In this document: positions 35,001 to 39,644 of the stretch, in pieces | Layout of the letters: every line of letters starts with the position of its first letter | Numbering within the stretch: position 1 is the stretch's first letter | NCBI GenBank assembly: GCA_014239335.1 | Contig: JAAZZC010000268.1 | Location: 1 to 39,644 of the forward strand | Length of the DNA stretch: 39,644 bases | Direction: 5' to 3' | Source: Verrucomicrobiales bacterium | GTDB taxonomy: Bacteria > Verrucomicrobiota > Verrucomicrobiia > Verrucomicrobiales > DEV007 | Notes under the pieces: model-generated | Databases searched by the model: none | What the model was told of the DNA's origin: nothing | Seen by the model: the letters and a program-made list of their open reading frames with translations, nothing else | Program-made: the position numbers and the translations under genes

Positions 35001-36195
35001 GGTTGCCCAGATCACTTGCCTTGAGAGTTTTATCCATCCAGACCATTTCTTGATCAGGATCAGAGCCTTTAATTTCCTTTTCTAAGGAATCACGATCTCC
35101 AACCATGGACAGAGCGATCCACTTTCCAGTTCTTGCAAATTTGATAATTTTAGGATCATCCGCGTGATCTATAAGATCTTCGAAACTTCGTAGAGCAGCA
35201 AGGGCATGTCCCGCAATGAGACTTCGATTAGCAGTTCTTAAAAGTGTCTTGTGAGCACTCGTAGACCATGGGTAACGTCTGAAAAGATCTAGAGCCCTTT
35301 GATTGGTGAAATCAGGTTCTAAGTTTTCACGATTGAATGAACGTTCTTGTATCTTTCGAAGGCTCGAGAGTTCCTTCTCGGGGAAGCTTTTCAGGTGTAA
35401 GTCAAGTGCTCTGGATGCATCAAGGATTCCTGTCATGTCTCGCCAGGGGACAATGGACTCTGGAAGTAGAGTGATTCCAATTAGCCGGTCAACTTGCCGA
35501 GCGACTCTTCCCGCAGGCTGTTCGATGACTTGTTGCCAACGACCGTCTGGATCATCGGGAGAAAGGTCTGGCATTGGGCTGCCTTCTAAGGGTTTTAGAA
35601 TCGGTTGAGGTAATTTTCTAAAATCACTTTCTAAGATTTCCTTGAGTCTGACCCATCTTTCTCTGATCCAAGGGTCAGGATGATTCATGTCTTTGTTTTT
35701 CTTTAATTCCTCATATTGGTCTCTAGTGCTTGAGAGGCCTAGGGAATTATGTGCGCTTGCTCTGGTTGACTTCCAGAAAAGATCATATGGGTTCCTTTCT
35801 GCTATATCATCATGTCTTTCCGCAGCGACGAATAGGTTTCTATCTGTAAGGTACTGAGTCAGCCCTTGTGCGATAATTTCACGGTACAATAGAGAGTTGG
35901 CTGAGATGTGTCCTAGTCTTTCGAGAGCTGCTATCCTTGTCGTTACGTATCTCATCCATCTGGACTGGGTGTTATTACGGTCTCCGCGCTCGTAGATTTT
36001 TTCTAAGCAACGGATTGTCAGGTCTACATTCCCTGGATCAGATTCAATGAGTTGCTTTAAATGACGATTTCCAGTTTCGCTATCATTGTTATTGTATGCT
36101 TCATCAGCTTTTTTCCATAGATCATCATTGGCAACTGATATGGTATTCGCCAATATCATTGCCAGAATGCAGAAAAATAAGCTTATAACCTTCAC
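32083..36195 (-). CDS. secreted PQQ-type beta-propeller protein with discoidin (F5/8 type C) domain
   Basis: About 1370 residues. GTG 36195 is preferred: it follows the upstream stop by one base (TGA-G-GTG) and gives a clean signal peptide, MKVISLFFCILAMILANTIS. ATG 36264 and 36228 in the same frame would place a polar tail before it. An N-terminal TPR-like helical region (about 30-400) is followed by a PQQ-like propeller (about 430-1000), with repeats of the type ALQSETGKVVWENTL and AFDPNTGKRLWERRV. A discoidin-like domain (about 1020-1150, FDGNPSTWWHTQW) and a final 200-residue segment complete the protein. Predicted envelope or extracellular protein; no PQQ-dehydrogenase active-site motif is evident. 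Last gene of the coupled minus-strand operon. Confidence 0.82.
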   Translation of the reverse strand: MKVISLFFCILAMILANTISVANDDLWKKADEAYNNNDSETGNRHLKQLIESDPGNVDLTIRCLEKIYERGDRNNTQSRWMRYVTTRIAALERLGHISANSLLYREIIAQGLTQYLTDRNLFVAAERHDDIAERNPYDLFWKSTRASAHNSLGLSSTRDQYEELKKNKDMNHPDPWIRERWVRLKEILESDFRKLPQPILKPLEGSPMPDLSPDDPDGRWQQVIEQPAGRVARQVDRLIGITLLPESIVPWRDMTGILDASRALDLHLKSFPEKELSSLRKIQERSFNRENLEPDFTNQRALDLFRRYPWSTSAHKTLLRTANRSLIAGHALAALRSFEDLIDHADDPKIIKFARTGKWIALSMVGDRDSLEKEIKGSDPDQEMVWMDKTLKASDLGNQLLNTIPEKKADPEPLPLSELNPKVIQIPAVTPWFGGGHTGGMVLDVQVIKNNLLISSRNHLALYNINDTSKSIWSQPRLPMNDDRSKRNILPGYFVPEVKNQTIYTRWGFKAIPQGIAAFDLASGKAKWLYDDFGFGPGQNPNIIPISDPVISDGLIYVLIWSSHGGQTVQLACIEEATQSLVWMTTIAQAGKSSDIIGNLEKARDVTRTFGNRVSLDSGSIYINSNAGLIARCDPRDGRPDWIHYYNNSPGAGAGALGSHPVIIDDLAICMTKDSGKVFALQSETGKVVWENTLALGIEYLGRHENYLIVRGQFSLAAIDLKSGKTSWHTKVPERSIGRSQMIGSSIYLASTREITEFDATTGAVKDSKQWNQNVGQPLSYLIDKNSIYVISDSPSKGGGLAVSEPLNPNATPANKSLSSNIKRQWTLMRNDARIIRSPHDSPLTNHAFILSEGLLECVEISSKGALKWRRFINAIQPAFQVIDNKLLLLTGAGANRHAVAFDGMSGKIIWETKVPAQANSMMKCGDVGLMHDKRTVLFAFDPNTGKRLWERRVAFGNHTIPQWDGKKIHVFQTSMGRAPWHLEIDPKSGHLINDYDVNITNDGQKYSDGKLIGKGYYEIKFDQVKARYFRLVMLSEVNGMGWSSAAEIHLGGEDDRNIDRSKWRAHYADSYEPKSRMNTDLKNVFDGNPSTWWHTQWIGKIPPHPHEIQIDLGKESIFKSLRYLPAVIINNNGMISEYELYASNDPSQWGQPVAKGIMVRKLFIDKAQFFDGGVVLETRDRKHGKRNLYRYVLDGEKATPFAINHEMISCHGKYMLALTRNEKNQEVFVILKPEDPSYRFEIGSGIPFDRNRIIIENDILCLPSHKLIIANLAQKRFIVSPTAEKSPIDAHGFFVRTSQNKLMKFFNGGDKGAPMYFVDMNTGNIQQSIVAEQTEAIRDLSPQHIDPNPKFDKILLLRSDLGISAYTSN

Positions 36196-36196
36196 C

Positions 36197-38158
36197 TCAG
36201 AATAATTCCACGGGCTTGTTGTTTGCATCGGTGATGCGGGCCCTGACCCACCACTCGTGTTCAATGTTGGCGCTCTTTACTAGGATCCTGTTCTTTCCTT
36301 TCTTGAGCTTGATTTTTATATTTCCTTGAGAGGCTACGCAACTTTGCCTGTGCAAGTAAGGAGCAACCTGTTCGGAAATCTTTTCTCCATTCAGCCAGAC
36401 CTTAAAGGCGTCATCTCCGTCCAAGCTAAGGAAAAGGTCTTGGTCCTTTTCTGAATTAAAGTCGGAAACAGCATAAGCAATAGAGAATGTTCCTGGGGGA
36501 GGAAGGAGGGGCCCCATCATAAGCATCCCGTTGGTTTTATTAACACTGGCTTCTGACCACCCAATTTCACGTTCTATGGGCTTTTCCCCATCTCTTCTTT
36601 GGTTTCCTTGCAAGGCCCAAACATACGTTGAAGGATAGGTCTTTTCGAAATCAATGCCATTTTCAGGTTCGAGTTCATTTGCAAACGCTTTATGTTCTTT
36701 ATCATTGAGAAACGTGCCAACGACCATCCAGTTTGAAACATATCCTTGCCTTCTGGCAACGTTTGCAATCCCATTGTCGGGAGCGATGCTGCCCAATGCT
36801 TGCGCTACGGCTTCTCTTCGTACCGTATCTGTGCCGCTTAGGGCTTCGCCGAGCATTGCTAGTGCGGGTTCGAAGTCATCAGCGTTGCCGGCATGTCCGA
36901 GTAATTCAAATGCGGCTTTGCGTATCACGTTGTCAGTACTGACAAGTACATCTTCAAGATAAGATACCAATGTTCCTGTCGGTGCATCTTCGAGCGGCGC
37001 TTCCATCAGAGCATTGATGGCGGCAATTGATACGCCGCTTTCATCATCCTTGATAGTTTCCTTTAGAAGGGTATAAAGATTGGCCTCGCGACAATGACTG
37101 AGGCAGAGGATTGATAGAATTTTTATTTCAGGCGTTTTATTTTTCAGGTGAGTAATAAAGAATTCTTTATTAGAATCAGGATTCATTTCTTTTGATCCGA
37201 GGGCAATCATCACTGCTTCGAGGGTTTCGGGAGCACTAGTGGTTGTTAGTGCAGATAGTAGTTCTTTGCCAAGGTCTGGATCCTGAAAGAGAATTGTAAT
37301 GATTCGGGCAGCAGCAAAGAGTGCACTGTCTCGTCCTGTTTTGATCAGGTCCTTTAAGGAACTTGAAAGGATTTCATTATTGTTCTTAGAAAGAGCTGAG
37401 ATGATATATGCGAAATTAGCGTCATCAGTGCTGGTTTTTTCAAGTATATTTAGAAGGACTGGTACGGTCTTAGGGCTTTTGCTCCTATCAAGAGACTCAA
37501 TCAATGCTCTCTTGTTTGTTGAAGACTTCGTTAATTCTTTTAGCCTTTCTAAGGCATCCTGATTCCCAATGAGGGCCAAGGATTCGACAGCCAATGGAAT
37601 TAATTCTTCGGTCATAGACTCGGTCATTTTTTGAGCTAAGGGCCATGCCTTTTCTCCCATGATTCTGGAATAGGAGGCCAGTGCTCTGAATTGAACGGGT
37701 TTCATTTTATCGGTGGTCAGTTTCAGTACAATATCCACTCCCTTATTTCCCTTGATTAATCCAGCCGATTCAGCGGCTCCTTCCCGAAGTACTTGATCAG
37801 AGGATGAGGCGAATGTGGATAATATCTGAGGGATGTCCTGACCATTTTGAATTTTGCAGTAAGCCACTAAGGCCCTGGACCGGATCCATGACCGTTCCTT
37901 CTCGTCTTTGGTTATCTTAAGGATGCTTTCTAGGGCCTCTGGGACTTTATTTTCAGAAAGATAATGAAGGGCTTCGGCTTTTAGTATCCAGTCTTCTTCG
38001 TTGAGTTGTTGAAGGTATCCGATTGTTCCTGATGGCCTCACGGGCGCTCCGGGGGCGCTGAGTTGAAAGAAGATCAGCGAAAAGATTATCACTGCCTGTG
38101 GCAAGACAGTCGGAATTTTTTGGAAGATTTGAAATGTGGAGGGATGGTTCACATTCAC
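36197..38158 (-). CDS. secreted HEAT-repeat protein
   Basis: 653 residues. A signal peptide (about residues 14-36, VLPQAVIIFSLIFFQLSAPG) is followed by some 12 HEAT-like helical repeats to about residue 465, e.g. VLREGAAESAGLI and VIRKAAFELLGHAG, which form a solenoid for protein contacts. Residues about 475-653 form a beta-rich C-terminal domain with WNGE-like DDAFKVWLNGEKI and a KKGKNRILVKSANIEHEWWVRARI ending, seen in several planctomycete/verrucomicrobial envelope proteins. It starts 2 bp after the stop of the squalene-cyclase-like gene and ends 1 bp before the GTG of the PQQ-type gene, so all three are coupled. Confidence 0.85.
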   Translation of the reverse strand: MNVNHPSTFQIFQKIPTVLPQAVIIFSLIFFQLSAPGAPVRPSGTIGYLQQLNEEDWILKAEALHYLSENKVPEALESILKITKDEKERSWIRSRALVAYCKIQNGQDIPQILSTFASSSDQVLREGAAESAGLIKGNKGVDIVLKLTTDKMKPVQFRALASYSRIMGEKAWPLAQKMTESMTEELIPLAVESLALIGNQDALERLKELTKSSTNKRALIESLDRSKSPKTVPVLLNILEKTSTDDANFAYIISALSKNNNEILSSSLKDLIKTGRDSALFAAARIITILFQDPDLGKELLSALTTTSAPETLEAVMIALGSKEMNPDSNKEFFITHLKNKTPEIKILSILCLSHCREANLYTLLKETIKDDESGVSIAAINALMEAPLEDAPTGTLVSYLEDVLVSTDNVIRKAAFELLGHAGNADDFEPALAMLGEALSGTDTVRREAVAQALGSIAPDNGIANVARRQGYVSNWMVVGTFLNDKEHKAFANELEPENGIDFEKTYPSTYVWALQGNQRRDGEKPIEREIGWSEASVNKTNGMLMMGPLLPPPGTFSIAYAVSDFNSEKDQDLFLSLDGDDAFKVWLNGEKISEQVAPYLHRQSCVASQGNIKIKLKKGKNRILVKSANIEHEWWVRARITDANNKPVELF

Positions 38159-38160
38159 AT

Positions 38161-39186
38161 TTAACGCTGATAAATTGGTAAGTACCGATAGGGGACACCA
38201 AGGATCAGGATTGATAATGAAGTGCCATAGGCTTGGCCATACGATCCGCTCCAGCTTCCATCGTTTTTATTTTGCTTTCCAATAATTTCTGTTGAGATCT
38301 TTGGGTACCATGCTCTGAAGTCGGCGTCTCCTGACTGATACATGCTTTGTACTGCATAATAATGAGCATAATGAAAGTGATTAGTACTTTTGAACTTGGA
38401 TTCGGGAAAGGCTTTGAGAAAAGCGATGCCTCTTTGAGTCGCTTTTAAATCGCGTTGACCGCACATTATTAAGGACATGACTCCGGCAGCAGTTCTTGCA
38501 AAGTTTGGTTCTCCGCCCCCTGCTGTGTATTTAAATCCTCCACTGCCCTGATCCTGACACGAAAGAACATACTCAGCAGCTTTGTCTATTGTTGTTTGAG
38601 GAACTGCGATACCGGCCTCGCTGGCGGAGTTCAGTGCAACTATTTGCATAACAGTCATAGAAAGATCAGCGTCCCTAGGCTCTGGGCTGTAGCGCCATCC
38701 TCCTTCTTTATTCTGTGCTCGCAATATAACATCTACGGCGCGCGTCAGTGCGGACTTGATTCTTGGATTCTTGCTTTGTCCCCAAGCTTCGGAAAGGGCG
38801 AGGACAGCCAATCCATGTTCGTACATGCCGGCATGATTTCTTGGTGTCCCAAGATATCCTCTGCGCTCCTTTCCCTTATTAATGAGGTATTCGATCGCAT
38901 TTTCCATTTTTCTCCCATATTCACCTCGGCCAGGGACGTGTCCCTGAAGCATGAATGCCATTAGAGTGAGTGAAGTTTCAGCTACCCGGTTCTGGTCACC
39001 TCCCCAGCTCCCGTCGGCTCTTTGTGAACCTTCTTTTGAAAGGTATTGAAGGCCCTTTGTGATTGCAGTCCTTACTTCTGGAGTGAGCCTTGCAACGCCA
39101 ACGCTTTGTGATGGGGGATCTTGGGCATTAATGTTGCCCAAGGCCAGTACGCTGATAATAGTGAATGTAATGGTGATTAGTTTCAT
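38161..39186 (-). CDS. secreted squalene-cyclase-like (prenyltransferase/squalene oxidase repeat) protein
   Basis: 341 residues. A signal peptide (MKLITITFTIISVLALGNINA) precedes an alpha/alpha-toroid made of prenyltransferase/squalene oxidase repeats, marked by QRADGSWGG, QNKEGGWRY, QDQGSGGFKY and KNDGSWSGSYGQAYGTSLSILIL. EPRDADLSMT sits where cyclases carry an acidic motif, but DxDD itself is not present. An exported protein of this kind is unlikely to cyclise squalene. Its ATG overlaps the stop of the Gly-rich gene (TAATG) and the HEAT gene follows 2 bp after its own stop. Paralogous to the fragment at 1-699. Confidence 0.87.
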   Translation of the reverse strand: MKLITITFTIISVLALGNINAQDPPSQSVGVARLTPEVRTAITKGLQYLSKEGSQRADGSWGGDQNRVAETSLTLMAFMLQGHVPGRGEYGRKMENAIEYLINKGKERRGYLGTPRNHAGMYEHGLAVLALSEAWGQSKNPRIKSALTRAVDVILRAQNKEGGWRYSPEPRDADLSMTVMQIVALNSASEAGIAVPQTTIDKAAEYVLSCQDQGSGGFKYTAGGGEPNFARTAAGVMSLIMCGQRDLKATQRGIAFLKAFPESKFKSTNHFHYAHYYAVQSMYQSGDADFRAWYPKISTEIIGKQNKNDGSWSGSYGQAYGTSLSILILGVPYRYLPIYQR

Positions 39187-39644
39187 TATTTTTGCTCAGC
39201 TATTGCTTCCAAGTAGGCTTTGACTTGTTTGCGAAATTCCGGAGGTAAACTTTTCTCGTAATTTTGAATGACTGCAGGTCTGCCGCGTCGTGAACCGCTG
39301 GGATTGAGTTGTCTGCTGCGAGCAACTTTATCACCCTTAGCAACTGTAGATGAAGTTCCTTCTGCTGACACTTCTTCACTTGGTCCCTCCGTTGCAAATG
39401 GAGAGGGTTGTCCTTTTCCTTTGCCCTTACCTTTGCCCTGGCCTTGGCCTTGACCTTGACCTTGGCCTTGACCTTGACCTTGACCTTGACCTTCGCCAGC
39501 GCCTTCGCCAGCGCCTTCGCCAGCGCCTTCGCCAGCACCTGCGTCACCGAAGCCATCGTCACCGAAGCCATCATCACCGAAACCATCATCGCCGAAACCA
39601 TCATCGCCGAATCCTTCGTCACCGAATCCTTCGTCACCGAATCC
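39186..39644 (-). CDS. Gly-rich repeat protein, C-terminal part
   Basis: The frame is open to the window edge, so the 5' end is missing; 152 residues are visible. From the N-terminal side they comprise about seven GFGD(D/E) pentapeptides, an AGEG block, a GQGQ tract, a GKGK tract, then a non-repetitive tail with SRQLNPSGSRRGRPAVIQNYEKSLPPEF and VKAYLEAIAEQK at the end. The LPPEF..QV..Y..AI ending resembles C-termini of proteins found in planctomycete/verrucomicrobial envelope operons with squalene-cyclase-like proteins. The shorter ATG-less frames starting at GTG 39371 are internal. The alternative frame through the repeats (39200-39637) is a shadow. Confidence 0.7.
   Translation of the reverse strand, partial: GFGDEGFGDEGFGDDGFGDDGFGDDGFGDDGFGDAGAGEGAGEGAGEGAGEGQGQGQGQGQGQGQGQGQGKGKGKGKGQPSPFATEGPSEEVSAEGTSSTVAKGDKVARSRQLNPSGSRRGRPAVIQNYEKSLPPEFRKQVKAYLEAIAEQK
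39412..39644. repeat. coding tandem repeats of three period lengths
   Basis: Three consecutive tandem arrays lie inside the Gly-rich gene: a 6-bp period (ccttga/ccttgg, about 39412-39492) coding GQ/GK, a 12-bp period (cttcgccagcgc, about 39493-39540) coding AGEG, and a 15-bp period (about 39541-39644) coding GFGDD. All keep frame. Repeats are adjacent without spacers, so this is not a CRISPR array. Confidence 0.85.

Noticed and set aside
39200-39637. Lys/Ala/Val-rich 145-residue protein on the minus strand
   Set aside because: It is a shifted frame through the tandem repeats; the GFGDD/AGEG/GQGQ frame continues into a non-repetitive tail and overlaps the next gene's start as expected in an operon.
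39412-39644. CRISPR-like repeat array
   Set aside because: Units are 6, 12 or 15 bp, adjacent, without spacers, and all in frame within a coding sequence.

Overview
The window looks like chromosomal DNA of a marine member of the Planctomycetota-Verrucomicrobiota group, most likely Verrucomicrobiota. The evidence is the protein repertoire: FG-GAP/ASPIC-UnbV propellers, secreted squalene-cyclase-like proteins, PQQ/HEAT-repeat envelope proteins, a Tat-exported Gfo/Idh/MocA oxidoreductase and thrombospondin-type-3 calcium repeats. Most genes are moderately AT-rich. A block at about 21.1-24.5 kb is clearly richer in GC and looks acquired. The window is cut inside a gene at both ends.

Layout. 1-7.7 kb: the tail of a squalene-cyclase-like protein, a secreted protein with three copies of a roughly 200-residue domain joined by calcium-binding repeats, and a long lipoprotein (propeller, ASPIC/UnbV, thioredoxin-like, TPR) interrupted by one in-frame TGA. 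7.7-12.3 kb: a rhomboid-like membrane protein, trpD, yqgE and an orphan P-loop ATPase. 12.5-14.5 kb: a membrane protein, a winged-helix regulator and ispH, with matching palindromes before the first and the third. 14.5-20.4 kb: a secreted protein of unknown function, a LysM lipoprotein, and on the minus strand a TIM-barrel isomerase, a MidA-type methyltransferase and an acyl-activating enzyme. 20.4-24.9 kb: the accessory block, with a small membrane protein that also contains an in-frame TGA, an ankyrin/acyltransferase-3 fusion, a MocA-type oxidoreductase, a tRNA-3'-end-like remnant and flanking TGTATCAA repeats. 24.9-32 kb: a two-subunit sodium:solute symporter, hslO, aat, two small envelope proteins, rppH and a SulP transporter. 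32-39.6 kb: a tightly coupled minus-strand envelope operon of Gly-rich protein, squalene-cyclase-like protein, HEAT protein and PQQ/discoidin protein.

The most notable signal is a pair of in-frame TGA codons, at 5681 and 20805. Each is followed, after exactly 17 nt, by the 5-nt loop of a hairpin resembling a bacterial selenocysteine insertion element (SECIS). The first hairpin has loop GGUCG on a 5-bp stem. The second has a 9-bp stem with a single bulged U three nucleotides below the loop, as in the E. coli fdhF element. In the first case the TGA lies inside a beta-propeller whose two halves are in the same frame. I read this as a candidate new selenoprotein, with a nonsense mutation as the main alternative. 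TGA ends several other genes here, so it is not globally reassigned. No selenocysteine machinery genes lie in the window.
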